A stretch of DNA of 64,000 nt from JARRRD01 sp046706685 (GTDB taxonomy: Bacteria; Nitrospirota; Thermodesulfovibrionia; Thermodesulfovibrionales; UBA6898), in assembly GCA_046706685.1 (NCBI GenBank), contig JBJKPE010000230.1, positions 1-64,000 on the forward strand, in the 5' to 3' direction. Below, piece after piece: positions 17,747-25,199 of this stretch. Under the pieces are notes generated by a model that was not told where the DNA came from, searched no databases, and saw only the letters and a list, made by a program, of their open reading frames with translations. Each line of letters begins with the position of its first letter. Within the stretch, counting starts at the first letter, position 1. A program made the translations under genes and the position numbers.

Positions 17747-17761
17747 GCAAATAATATGCCG
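17747..17761 (-). promoter_or_regulatory. Candidate sigma-54 (-24/-12) promoter upstream of rfbF
   Basis: On the minus strand the 15 bases read CGGCATATTATTTGC: GG and GC are separated by exactly the distance seen in the consensus TGGCACG-N4-TTGC. The first T of the consensus is C. It is about 115 nt upstream of the rfbF ATG, so transcription would start near 17736. The almost identical core GGCATAT-N3-TTTGC/TTGC recurs before glmS. Two sigma-54 activator genes lie just upstream, but only one of them keeps the residues for sigma-54 contact. Confidence 0.6.
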
Positions 17762-17822
17762 CATGTAACAGCTGTACAAAGGAAAGGGGTTTAACGGTAA
17801 CCAGCGGGATTTACGGGCTAAT

Positions 17823-17877
17823 ACTGTATCCTGAAGCTACATCAAGCGCTAATTTTTCTGTTTCTTATAGATACAGT
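17823..17877. repeat. Inverted repeat ACTGTATC / GATACAGT upstream of the rfbF promoter
   Basis: Perfect 8-base arms at 17823-17830 and 17870-17877 are separated by 39 bases. Relative to the predicted start near 17736 they lie at about -87 and -141, the range used by sigma-54 enhancer sites, so they could bind the activators. Alternatively the arms form a weak hairpin after the decayed activator's stop codon (17901). Chance occurrence is possible for an 8-mer. Confidence 0.35.
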
Positions 17878-17900
17878 CATAAGAGGGAAGGTCTTCAAAT

Positions 17901-19256
17901 TTAAGCCCTGCGAAATTGGTCCGCCTCCCGCAGGCGCTTATAAAAGGCTTTTCGCGATATGCCCAGCATTCTTGCCGTTCTCGATTTGTTGCCGTTACAC
18001 TTGGTGAGCGTCTCCCTGATTGCCTGCATTTCCAACTCTTTCAATGTCCTCATGTGCGCCCCGTTAGGATTCCGATTCTTCGGAGCCAGAAATTCTGCGG
18101 GCAGCTCACGCAGTGTGATCCTGTTCCCCCGTGCGAGGACGGCCGCACGCTCGACGACATTTCTCAACTGCCTGACGTTTCCGGGCCAGTCATGATATTG
18201 GAACGCCGCCAGCACCTCACTTGACAGCCTGATTCTTCTTTTCTGTCTCATACACAGTTCATCGACAAATGCCGCTGCGAGGAGAGGTATATCATCCTTC
18301 CTCTCCCTGAGAGGCGGCACTTTAATCTCTACCTCATTTATCAAGCGGTAAAGTTCCCCGCTGAAACTGTCCCTTCTCACTCCCTCCCTTATATCGCCGA
18401 TAGTGGTTGATATAAGACGAAAACGGACGTCGAACTTCTCGTCGTGGCCGATTCCCGACATATGGCCGTCGCGCATAAGCTGGAGAAGCCGGGCCTGCGT
18501 GAGCGGCCCGAGTTGGTCAATCTCATCCAGGAAAATAACGCCGTTTCCGGCCTCCCCAATCTTGCCCCGTCTCCGATTAGAGTCGCCGGTGAACGCCCTC
18601 TTTTCGCACCCGAATAGTTCGGCTTCCATAAACTCCCCCGGTATGGCGGCACAATTTATCGCGATGAAGGGCGCATTCTTTCTCGTGCTGCGGTAATGCA
18701 ACATTCTCGCGATAAGTTCCTTCCCGGTCCCGGTCTCGCCGGAAATGAGTACACTGCTCGTCGATTCTTTGACCGCTCCTATGACCTCAAGAATTTTCTG
18801 CATTGCCGGAGCGTTGCCGACAATACGATACTCCGGCATTACTTCAGACAGTCTGTCCTTCAGAAGTTCGATCTCCCTTTTCAGCTTGCGCTGTTCCACA
18901 GCCCGTGCCAGTATGCCCTTCAGCTGCGGATAGTCCGGTGGATTGACAAAATAATAGAAGGCTCCGCGTGTCATGGCCGCAGCGGCGAGCTCGATGGTTT
19001 CGCAGGCCGTCAGAAAGATGACGGGAATACCCGGACTAGCCGCTGTGAGGTATTCCAACAATCTCATGCCGTCGCCATTGGAAAATCCCAGGCTCGTGAG
19101 GACTGCGTCAATATCGTCGCTGTCGACGGTCGCGCTGGCATGCTCAACGGTTCCCGATGGAACGATATCATACCCGTCACCCGAGAGAACCGCCGACAGG
19201 TCTCTGAAAGAATCAGGCTGATCATCGACGACAAGTATTCTGCCTTTGCTGATCAT
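17901..19256 (-). CDS. Degenerate NtrC/PrsR-type response regulator (receiver - AAA+ - Fis HTH)
   Basis: A 451-residue protein from ATG 19256 (MISKGRILVV), aligning along its length with the activator at 23805-25199. An in-frame TTG at 19415 extends it but lacks a ribosome site. Receiver 1-120: the phospho-acceptor position is Ser55 (AVLTSLGF) and the conserved Lys is Asn105 (YYFVNPP). AAA+ 145-385: Walker A GETGTGKE (173-180) and Walker B IFLDEID (241-247) remain, but the sigma-54-contacting GAFTGA loop is RAFTGD (220-225), the sensor-I Asn is Ile (STTIGD), and the FRxDLxxR arginine-finger block is FSGELYRL. The C-terminal Fis-type HTH (RTARMLGISRKAFYKRL) is intact. Known biology: these residues are needed for phosphorylation and sigma-54 activation. 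Inference: it binds DNA but probably cannot open sigma-54 promoters. Confidence 0.88.
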   Translation of the reverse strand: MISKGRILVVDDQPDSFRDLSAVLSGDGYDIVPSGTVEHASATVDSDDIDAVLTSLGFSNGDGMRLLEYLTAASPGIPVIFLTACETIELAAAAMTRGAFYYFVNPPDYPQLKGILARAVEQRKLKREIELLKDRLSEVMPEYRIVGNAPAMQKILEVIGAVKESTSSVLISGETGTGKELIARMLHYRSTRKNAPFIAINCAAIPGEFMEAELFGCEKRAFTGDSNRRRGKIGEAGNGVIFLDEIDQLGPLTQARLLQLMRDGHMSGIGHDEKFDVRFRLISTTIGDIREGVRRDSFSGELYRLINEVEIKVPPLRERKDDIPLLAAAFVDELCMRQKRRIRLSSEVLAAFQYHDWPGNVRQLRNVVERAAVLARGNRITLRELPAEFLAPKNRNPNGAHMRTLKELEMQAIRETLTKCNGNKSRTARMLGISRKAFYKRLREADQFRRA

Positions 19257-19422
19257 GCTCACGATCTGCTCAGTACGCCCCGCCACGGCTTCCGCCGTCC
19301 GGACTCCAACCCCCTTCTCCGTCATGCGCCACAGGGCCGGCCTCGACCAGACGCCGTCCGAGTTCCCCCCACCGAGACGTTGCTGTGGAGGATATCCGTA
19401 AATGCCGCGCGGCAAGAGTCAG

Positions 19423-20823
19423 TCATCGGGCACCCTTGCCCAGAATCACGATTTTTATCGTTTTAAGAAGAATCATAAAATCGAACAGAATGGATAGGTT
19501 CTCGACATAGAAAAGATCATAACGTAACTTTTCCGCCGCATCTTCGACGGAGGCCCCATATGGAAAGCTGACTTGAGCCCATCCCGTAATACCCGGCCGA
19601 ACTGAATGACGTAAGGCATAATATGGAATTTTCTGCTCAAGTTCCTTTACGAATTGGGGCCTCTCCGGCCTGGGCCCAACGAGGCTTATGTCGCCTCTCA
19701 GAACGTTCCACAACTGCGGCAGTTCATCTATCCTCAATTTTCGCATATACTTCCCGACCCGGGTGACACGATCATCCTCTTGCTTGGCCCATACCGGCCC
19801 TGAATTTTTTTCTGCGTCACTTCTCATGGACCTGAATTTGTATATGATAAAGGGCCTTCCGTTTCCCCCCACCCGTTCCTGTCTGAAAAAAACGGGGCCA
19901 GGAGAATCTGCCTTTGTGAGAATAGCCACCAAAAGGAAAAGGGGCGACAGGACAATCAGGGCTATCAGAGACAGGACGGTCTCCACAGTTCTCTTGACAA
20001 TGAGAGTGAATTTTGACTTTCTAAATCCGTCGGAAAAAATCAGGTGACTCGGACTTAGACTTTCAATCATCAACTTACCGGTGAGCTTTTTCAAAAAAGT
20101 GGTATGATCTTCAATCGTTACGCCCTTCATTTTACAGTTCAAAAGATCATTGACGGGGAAACCGTTTCTTTTGTCGTCAAGGGCCACCACAAGAATAACG
20201 GGGCGTTCCCGTTCGACTATCTGGCAGAGTTGATCGTATGCTCCTATTATTCCGGGATTCAGGATGCGCTCCCCGATCCTTGAAGGGTCTTTGTCGATAA
20301 AGCCGAGCACTTCAAGAGTCGAACCTTTCCTGTCAAGAATTGCCTGGGCAGTTTGCTTCGCAACCGTGCCGCTCCCCACTATGAGGACCTTTTGCTGCCA
20401 TTTTTTTCGCTGCATTGTCTGAAAGATCAGGTAGTACCAGGCAAAGACAAAGCACACGGTAAGAGTCAACCCTATGAACACTATACCCCGGCCGATTATC
20501 AGCTGCGGAAGCAGATAGTACATCAGCGATAACAGCAAGCAGGAAATTCCGAAGGCCCGCAGGAGGCTCTGCCCAAGCCGCCACGGACATTCTGCTACCT
20601 TACTGTCATAGAAGTCAGCATAGTGAAGGCTTACCTGAAACACGCCAAGCACCACCAAAGCTTTGGCAAAAAAGATCCGCCAGTCGCTCATTAAATGGGC
20701 CGTACCTCCAGAGCGTACCACTACTGCCAGAAGGACGGCGGAGACCACCAGGACACAATTGCCCGTTGTGTAAACTGCGATTCTCATCGAATAATATCTT
20801 TTTAGGAAGCCGACAGCGTTCAT
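19423..20823 (-). CDS. Undecaprenyl-phosphate sugar phosphotransferase (EpsB2-type, PEP-CTERM/EPS-associated)
   Basis: A 466-residue polyprenyl glycosylphosphotransferase. The N-terminal third has four to five transmembrane segments, a CoA-binding/Rossmann-like domain follows (VLIVGSGTVAKQTAQAIL near 145), then a TM segment (about 270-300) and the catalytic bacterial sugar transferase domain with DSPGPVFFRQERVG, YKFRSMR, and RIDELPQLWNVLRGDISLVG. It transfers a sugar-1-phosphate to undecaprenyl phosphate, starting repeat-unit synthesis at the inner membrane. It resembles the EpsB2 subgroup seen with exosortase/PEP-CTERM EPS loci, but no exosortase is in this window. It is followed, 167 bp later, by the degenerate activator. 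Confidence 0.92.
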   Translation of the reverse strand: MNAVGFLKRYYSMRIAVYTTGNCVLVVSAVLLAVVVRSGGTAHLMSDWRIFFAKALVVLGVFQVSLHYADFYDSKVAECPWRLGQSLLRAFGISCLLLSLMYYLLPQLIIGRGIVFIGLTLTVCFVFAWYYLIFQTMQRKKWQQKVLIVGSGTVAKQTAQAILDRKGSTLEVLGFIDKDPSRIGERILNPGIIGAYDQLCQIVERERPVILVVALDDKRNGFPVNDLLNCKMKGVTIEDHTTFLKKLTGKLMIESLSPSHLIFSDGFRKSKFTLIVKRTVETVLSLIALIVLSPLFLLVAILTKADSPGPVFFRQERVGGNGRPFIIYKFRSMRSDAEKNSGPVWAKQEDDRVTRVGKYMRKLRIDELPQLWNVLRGDISLVGPRPERPQFVKELEQKIPYYALRHSVRPGITGWAQVSFPYGASVEDAAEKLRYDLFYVENLSILFDFMILLKTIKIVILGKGAR

Positions 20824-20841
20824 AGCATATAATTGAGCGGT

Positions 20842-21042
20842 TTATTTATGATCAAATTTCTTTCCAAGAAGATATACCGTAATACCTATACCAAGGCTTG
20901 CCAACAATAGACCAGTTGATTCTGTCGACTTATGGATATTATCGAATATTGAGGTTCTGGAAATGACCATTCTCCAGATGAACATCGGAGTCAACAATAA
21001 TACGGAGATGAATATTAGCTTAGAGAAGATCTTCATTGTCAT
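20842..21042 (-). CDS. Small two-segment membrane protein, unknown
   Basis: A 66-residue protein with two hydrophobic stretches (about 5-26 and 43-60) and a basic C-terminus (LLGKKFDHK). It is noticeably richer in A/T than its neighbours and ends 18 bp before the sugar transferase start, so it may belong to the same transcript. The pattern (short extracellular-like loop, one Ser/Thr-rich stretch, TM, basic tail) recalls protein-sorting tails, but there is no PEP or similar signal. I do not recognise a family. Confidence 0.55.
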   Translation of the reverse strand: MTMKIFSKLIFISVLLLTPMFIWRMVISRTSIFDNIHKSTESTGLLLASLGIGITVYLLGKKFDHK

Positions 21043-21215
21043 CGGCGATCTTTTTCGCCGCCGTTAACCGTCTGGCAATATATTTGTTTTCTCATCAGAT
21101 TAGATCCCCCTTTTAGCGAGTAGCCCAGCCACGAGCGCTATTAACAGACCGTCAGCCATCTCAATGGCCGGCCCGCATAACGAACGGGAATGACCGTCTT
21201 TGTCCGCCTGGGAAA

Positions 21216-21440
21216 CTAATGGTTAAAAAGGTTTGCGAAAAAGCGGCCCAACTGGTCAAAGAATCCATCGTGATTCTTTCCCAAACCATTATCCGAACTC
21301 CTTCCGTAGCTATCGGCCCACGCACTGGCGGACCCGAACTTGAGAACCATGACCAGGGGGATCGCATAACCCGTTGTCCTGCAGGTTTTTTTCAGAAATT
21401 CACGTCTCGACGACACCTGACTGCTTTTGTCTTCGCTCAT
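21216..21440 (-). CDS. Short twin-arginine-signal peptide, putative substrate of the PqqD/HprK-like pair
   Basis: A 74-residue protein from ATG 21440, preceded by a strong AGGAGGTGTAGCC. SRREFLKK (about 11-18) is a near-perfect Tat motif, followed by a moderately hydrophobic stretch and a probable cleavage after SAWA (about 42). The mature part is only about 32 residues, rich in Gly, Asn, Asp, Ser and Phe, with two FF pairs (DGFFDQLGRFFANLF). It starts 40 bp after the kinase stop and follows the PqqD-like and kinase genes in one direction. Inference: an exported or peptide-modification substrate; Ser and Tyr in the mature part are possible kinase targets. No close homologue is recognised. Confidence 0.72.
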   Translation of the reverse strand: MSEDKSSQVSSRREFLKKTCRTTGYAIPLVMVLKFGSASAWADSYGRSSDNGLGKNHDGFFDQLGRFFANLFNH

Positions 21441-21480
21441 GGCTACACCTCCTGCTACTGCTGTTGATACGCCACTCCAG

Positions 21481-22380
21481 TCAAACCACTTCCTGACGAC
21501 TGGGCTGACCTGCAAATCGACTTCTTTTCCGAACCTTCTGCGTCAAACCCGCCAACAGAGAGGTTGCGGTATGCAAGTCGCCGGTAATCAGCCGGAAACA
21601 TTGAAAACGCCTAACGAGACCCACGAGGGCATCCAACCCTCCTTTGCCGTGTTCGGCAAGGTTGATCGCCTGACTCAGCATAAGACTGACGGCTTCGGTT
21701 TCTCCCAGGGGCTCCAACTCGCCGCCGTAACCGGGCTTATAACACGGAAATACGAGCCATCCCGGCGGAGAGGGTTCGGCGACCCAGTCTCCCAGAGCGG
21801 GTGACGGATCAAACCTTATCTTTCCCTTGGAATCGATATATGCCGCCCCACGCTGTTTCACAATGAATTCCGGAAACATTTCCATCGTATTGAAGTCTAC
21901 ATGCAAACTGCGGGGAAAAGGACAGACGGTTCCTGAGGCGGCATCAAGAAGAATTATCTCGTCGGACATGCACTTCCATCCCTGCCGGAGCAGGCAAAGG
22001 GCCAGACAACTCTTGCCAGCACCCGGAGGGCCGACCAAAAGGAGAGTTCTTCCCGACATCGTAAGGCCGGCCGCATGTAGCTGGATAAACCGTGTCAGCT
22101 CCTCAAGAATTCTCGTTGTGATTCTCCATTCGAGGTAGTCCAGCGCATCATCGATTAGTTGCGTCTCGCGGATAATGTTTCCGTCTTCATAAGAAACATA
22201 TGAGCGGGCACCGATTGTTTTGCTCCAGCTGCCCTCGATTGACCATTCTACGCAACATTTCCCGGATGTCGTTGAGAGGGCGGGATAGAGCGACGCGAGG
22301 CCCGGTTCCACTTCCTCACAGTGAGTTGCTAACGAGAAGCGGAATGAATGGATCCGACAATAACGTCGAAACACAGACAC
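21481..22380 (-). CDS. HprK-like serine kinase (HprK-related, EPS/RiPP-type)
   Basis: A 299-residue protein from GTG 22380, with AAGGCGG upstream and starting 4 bp after the PqqD-like stop. The C-terminal half has an HPr-kinase-like P-loop: LHAAGLTMSGRTLLLVGPPG then AGKS (Walker A 117-124), and the following SDEIILLD (139-146) matches the acidic ISDD-type motif that positions Mg and the substrate. There is no N-terminal HPr-kinase DRTGG domain; instead a variable 90-residue region. Relatives (HprK-related kinase A, and the lasso-peptide kinases) pair with PqqD-like proteins in peptide-modification loci. Likely a cytoplasmic kinase acting on the neighbouring small peptide, an inference from context. 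Confidence 0.82.
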   Translation of the reverse strand: MSVFRRYCRIHSFRFSLATHCEEVEPGLASLYPALSTTSGKCCVEWSIEGSWSKTIGARSYVSYEDGNIIRETQLIDDALDYLEWRITTRILEELTRFIQLHAAGLTMSGRTLLLVGPPGAGKSCLALCLLRQGWKCMSDEIILLDAASGTVCPFPRSLHVDFNTMEMFPEFIVKQRGAAYIDSKGKIRFDPSPALGDWVAEPSPPGWLVFPCYKPGYGGELEPLGETEAVSLMLSQAINLAEHGKGGLDALVGLVRRFQCFRLITGDLHTATSLLAGLTQKVRKRSRFAGQPSRQEVV

Positions 22381-22384
22381 GGCC

Positions 22385-22666
22385 CTAAACCGCCTTCTGC
22401 TCCAGCAGTCCGTTGTCTTGGAAAAAGGTGACTGTCCTGACTATGTCCGGTAAAACGGTGTTTGTACCGGAACCGCAAATGGAAGAGAGTTCCCTCGCGA
22501 TCTCTTCCAAGGAAATGGCGCCGTCCAGATAAGACCATATAAGAGAAGCCATAATATTCAACGTGTATGCCGTTTCCCTGCTCTTATCATAGAGCACACA
22601 CCCATCATTAAGGTCGGACTGCAGCAGGTCCTCCCTTGTCATCGGCCTGGACGACTTGGTTATCAT
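22385..22666 (-). CDS. PqqD-like peptide-binding (RRE) protein
   Basis: A 93-residue PqqD-family protein. The pattern LNDGCVLYDKSRETAYTLN, then IMASLIWSYLDGAISLEEIARELS is the beta-hairpin plus winged-helix arrangement of RiPP recognition elements, where Y-x-LN and the IW-x-L/Y-x-DG stretch are the usual conserved positions. In known systems (PQQ, lasso peptides, HPr-rel-A) PqqD binds the leader of a short precursor and presents it to the modifying enzyme. Start ATG 22666 follows TTAGGAGATATGGA. It is followed by the HprK-like kinase with 4 bp between. Confidence 0.88.
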   Translation of the reverse strand: MITKSSRPMTREDLLQSDLNDGCVLYDKSRETAYTLNIMASLIWSYLDGAISLEEIARELSSICGSGTNTVLPDIVRTVTFFQDNGLLEQKAV

Positions 22667-22810
22667 TCCATATCTCCTAATTTCAATGCTCCGCCTTCCC
22701 GGTTACATTCGTTCGGGTTCGGTCAACTCTGTTATTGCCGTCCTCACGCCTCACCCCGAATGGTGCGGGAGTGGCGTTATGACAAAATCAGTTACACGAG
22801 ACCAAGGTTT

Positions 22811-23308
22811 TCATGCGGCCTCGATATCATCTGCATAAATATTGACGCCTATACTTCTGCCCAAAAGCTCAATGTTGACCAGAAACCTATACTGATCATT
22901 TTTGACTTCCAGGGTGCCTTCAGCGCCTGTCAGAGGTCCTCTTCTCACCCTCACCCTGTCTCCCTCTCTGAGATGCGGATAGACGTCGAATTCCTCCCCG
23001 CTTTCAATCAGGAGCCTGAGAGAATTTATTTCTTCATAGCAGACGGGTGTCGGGTTGCCCGGTACAAGAGAGATTAGCTGCACGGCTCCGCGCGTTTTAA
23101 GCACGTCAAGGAAGGCTTCCGGCTGCGGCGGAACATAGACAAAGAGGTAACTCGGGAAAAGGGGGAACTCTATAAGTTTCTTTCTGTCCTTCCACTGACT
23201 CACCCTTCTCGCTACAGGCAAAAATGTTTCGATGCCTTTTTTCGTTAACTCTCCGCGGGCCACAAATTCGTGTCGTGACTTCACATAGACCGCATACCAG
23301 CTGTTCAT
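22811..23308 (-). CDS. NusG/RfaH-like transcription antiterminator (EPS-associated, UpxY type)
   Basis: A 165-residue NusG paralogue: the NGN domain begins WYAVYVKSRHE and includes IETFLPVARRVSQWKDRKK and LFPSYLFVYV; the C-terminal KOW has EGDRVRVRRGPLTGAEGTLE. ATG 23308 follows AGCAGGAGGAAAA; the longer frame is not preferred. Specialised NusG proteins of this class travel with RNA polymerase to keep long EPS operons open. It is the first gene of the polysaccharide operon after a 496-nt leader, matching its known place at the start of such operons. No clear ops-like element is visible. Confidence 0.88.
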   Translation of the reverse strand: MNSWYAVYVKSRHEFVARGELTKKGIETFLPVARRVSQWKDRKKLIEFPLFPSYLFVYVPPQPEAFLDVLKTRGAVQLISLVPGNPTPVCYEEINSLRLLIESGEEFDVYPHLREGDRVRVRRGPLTGAEGTLEVKNDQYRFLVNIELLGRSIGVNIYADDIEAA

Positions 23309-23498
23309 TTTTCCTCCTGCTCTAATCAAGAAATAAAGCAAAAGCTCTGCCAGAGTCGAATATATGCCGCTAAAAAAAAATTAAACAGGGGATTGCACTT
23401 TAAAAACGCAACAAAGCTGAGATTTAATAAGCGGAAGCTTCGAAAAAGAATAGGCGATTCGTCGCTCGGGGGCGGGATTTCGGGGAACCGGTAGGTAC

Positions 23499-23517
23499 TG
23501 TCTCCGTTGGGGAGACA
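23499..23517. repeat. Inverted repeat TGTCTCC-N5-GGAGACA
   Basis: A perfect 7-base inverted repeat with a 5-base spacer lies about 190 bp upstream of the antiterminator start. It could be an operator or an RNA hairpin in the leader. No T-run follows on either strand, so an intrinsic terminator is unlikely. Confidence 0.35.
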
Positions 23518-23719
23518 ATCTTCAATCCGCCAGTTGTGTCTCAAGGATACATTGACCGGCCGGGATATGTTTTCGTTGGATACATCTTTCGCCCGCTATC
23601 GGGCAGGTCTATCGCTTATACGCTGGCAGGCCAGAATCTTCATTGACGGAAACCGGCGCTCAGTCCTGGTAATTCATCCTATAAAAAGCGATTGGCTACA
23701 GAGGAACACAGATAAAACA

Positions 23720-23751
23720 GGCATTGGCCAGCCTCCAATGCCGGAGGCTGG
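23720..23751 (-). terminator. Overlapping alternative hairpins after the sigma-54 activator gene
   Basis: On the minus strand two mutually exclusive stems overlap. Stem A is CCAGCCTCC...GGAGGCTGG (9 bp, loop GGCATT) and stem B is GGCATTGG...CCAATGCC (8 bp, loop AGGCTGG), the latter followed by TGTTTTATC. Stem B resembles an intrinsic terminator with a weak U-tract and stem A would block it. It lies about 55 nt after the activator's stop and about 410 nt before the antiterminator start, so it may attenuate readthrough. Simple terminator is the conservative reading. Confidence 0.5.
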
Positions 23752-23804
23752 TTGGCGAAATCCCGGAATCCAATTCAGTCATTCTCAGACGCTATACTGG
23801 CAAC

Positions 23805-25199
23805 CTAAAATACAACCGGATAAGAACTTGCTGCTACACCGAACAAAACTAACGGCATAAGGTATTTTTCGCAATTCAGTCTCTTATATAATGCCTTTCT
23901 CGATATCCCCAGCACCTTGGCCACTTTTGACTTATTCCCGTTATACTGATCGAGTGCATCCTTTATAGCCTGCAGTTCCATCTCCTTCAGTGTCGTTTTC
24001 GGACTCGTTTTTTGCGTTGCCCCGGCCTTCGGACATAACTCCTTGGGAAGTTCCGCCGGGGTGATATTTTCGCCACTTGCCAGCACAACCGCCCGTTCAA
24101 TGACATTTCTCAATTGTCTTATATTTCCGGGCCACGGATATTCATACAACGCGCTCATGGCCTCCTCCGAAGCCCCCACCCTCTTATTCTCCCTGATGCT
24201 GAATTCCTTCAGAAACTCCCGCACCAGCAAGGGAATGTCGTCTCTCCTTTCCCTCAGCGGAGGCAACTGTATGGTAATCACGTTTATGCGGTAGAAAAGG
24301 TCTTCTCTAAAACCCTTCTCCTCTATCTCGGTCCTGAGATCGCGGTTGGTCGAGCATACCAGCCTGAAGTCCACCTTTATCGTCTTATTGCTCCCAAGTC
24401 GTACGATCTCTTTTTCCTGCAGAATCCTGAGTAACTTTGCCTGCAGGGGCAAATCGAGTTCGCCGATCTCGTCAAGGAACAGCGTTCCGCCCGAGGCCTC
24501 CTCAATTCGGCCTATCCTCCGGCAAAGAGCGCCCGTGAAGGCTCCCCTTTCGTGGCCGCAGAGTTCCGACTCCATAAGTTCCTTCGGTATTGCGGCACAG
24601 TTGACGGCTACAAAGGGTTTGTCTTCTCTCACACTCCTGTAATGGAGCCACTTGGCGACAAGCTCCTTCCCTGTTCCTGTCTCGCCACAGATAAGAACGC
24701 TGCTTCCGGAGTTCTTGACTGCGCCCATCGTTCTGAATATTTCGAACATCTGTGGCGTCTGTGCCATGATGCTGCAACCATTATTTTCGTTGGTGGAGTC
24801 CTCCCTGATTTCGATCTCTCTTTTCAGTCGCCTGTCCTGCACGGCCCTTGCAAGCGTGGCCTTTAGCTGCGCATAGTCGGGCGGCTTCACGAAATAATAA
24901 TATGCGCCTCTTTGCAGTGCACTGATAGCTGACTCCACCGTCCCGTAGGCGGTAAGAAAAATTACCGGAATTTGCGGGTGGTTGTCCTTGACATACCCAA
25001 ACAAGTCCATGCCGTCCTTGCCCGGCATGCGCAGATCAGTGATTATCGCATCGACATTGACTTTGTGTATCAGTCGCGTCGCACTCTCCGCGTCCCCCGT
25101 GCCGTGGACGTCATATCCGTCCTGTTTAAGTATCGAAGACAGAACTCTGACCGCATTCGGCTCGTCGTCTACAACTAAAATATCCCCCTTGCTAGCCAT
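23805..25199 (-). CDS. Sigma-54-dependent response regulator (PrsR/NtrC type)
   Basis: A 464-residue activator from ATG 25199 (MASKGDILVV), preceded by CGGAGGTGGGTG; a longer frame has no better start. Receiver: acceptor Asp55 (IITDLRMPGKDG) and Lys105 (YYFVKPP). AAA+: Walker A GETGTGKE (172-179), intact GAFTGA (219-224), Walker B TLFLDEI (239-245), sensor Asn in STNRD, arginine fingers in FREDLFYR. Fis HTH near 410-445 (KVAKVLGISRKALYKRL). Such proteins are phosphorylated by a kinase, bind enhancers and remodel sigma-54 holoenzyme. It precedes the EPS operon, whose rfbF branch and the glmS gene have -24/-12 elements. Cognate kinase not obvious here. Confidence 0.93.
   Translation of the reverse strand: MASKGDILVVDDEPNAVRVLSSILKQDGYDVHGTGDAESATRLIHKVNVDAIITDLRMPGKDGMDLFGYVKDNHPQIPVIFLTAYGTVESAISALQRGAYYYFVKPPDYAQLKATLARAVQDRRLKREIEIREDSTNENNGCSIMAQTPQMFEIFRTMGAVKNSGSSVLICGETGTGKELVAKWLHYRSVREDKPFVAVNCAAIPKELMESELCGHERGAFTGALCRRIGRIEEASGGTLFLDEIGELDLPLQAKLLRILQEKEIVRLGSNKTIKVDFRLVCSTNRDLRTEIEEKGFREDLFYRINVITIQLPPLRERRDDIPLLVREFLKEFSIRENKRVGASEEAMSALYEYPWPGNIRQLRNVIERAVVLASGENITPAELPKELCPKAGATQKTSPKTTLKEMELQAIKDALDQYNGNKSKVAKVLGISRKALYKRLNCEKYLMPLVLFGVAASSYPVVF

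Larger units (their letters stand above)
23309..23804. other. Leader / intergenic region before the antiterminator gene
   Basis: No convincing gene lies here. It holds two structures: a hairpin pair near 23720-23751 after the activator gene, and an IR TGTCTCC-N5-GGAGACA at 23499-23517. The segment just upstream of the antiterminator start (23340-23440) is A/T-rich and contains A9 (plus strand). No -24/-12 element with correct spacing was seen on the minus strand, so a sigma-70 promoter or readthrough from the activator is expected. Confidence 0.5.

Noticed and set aside
19257..19415. N-terminal extension (TTG start at 19415) of the decayed activator
   Set aside because: No ribosome site, no domain in the extension, and the receiver domain starts directly at ATG 19256 as in the intact paralogue.
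20842..21042. Possible PEP-CTERM-type sorting tail in the small membrane protein
   Set aside because: There is a TM plus basic tail but no Pro-Glu-Pro or similar signal before it, and no exosortase in the window.
21073..21090. TGGCAATATATTTGT on the plus strand, similar to a -24/-12 promoter
   Set aside because: The -12 box ends GT rather than GC and no plus-strand gene follows.
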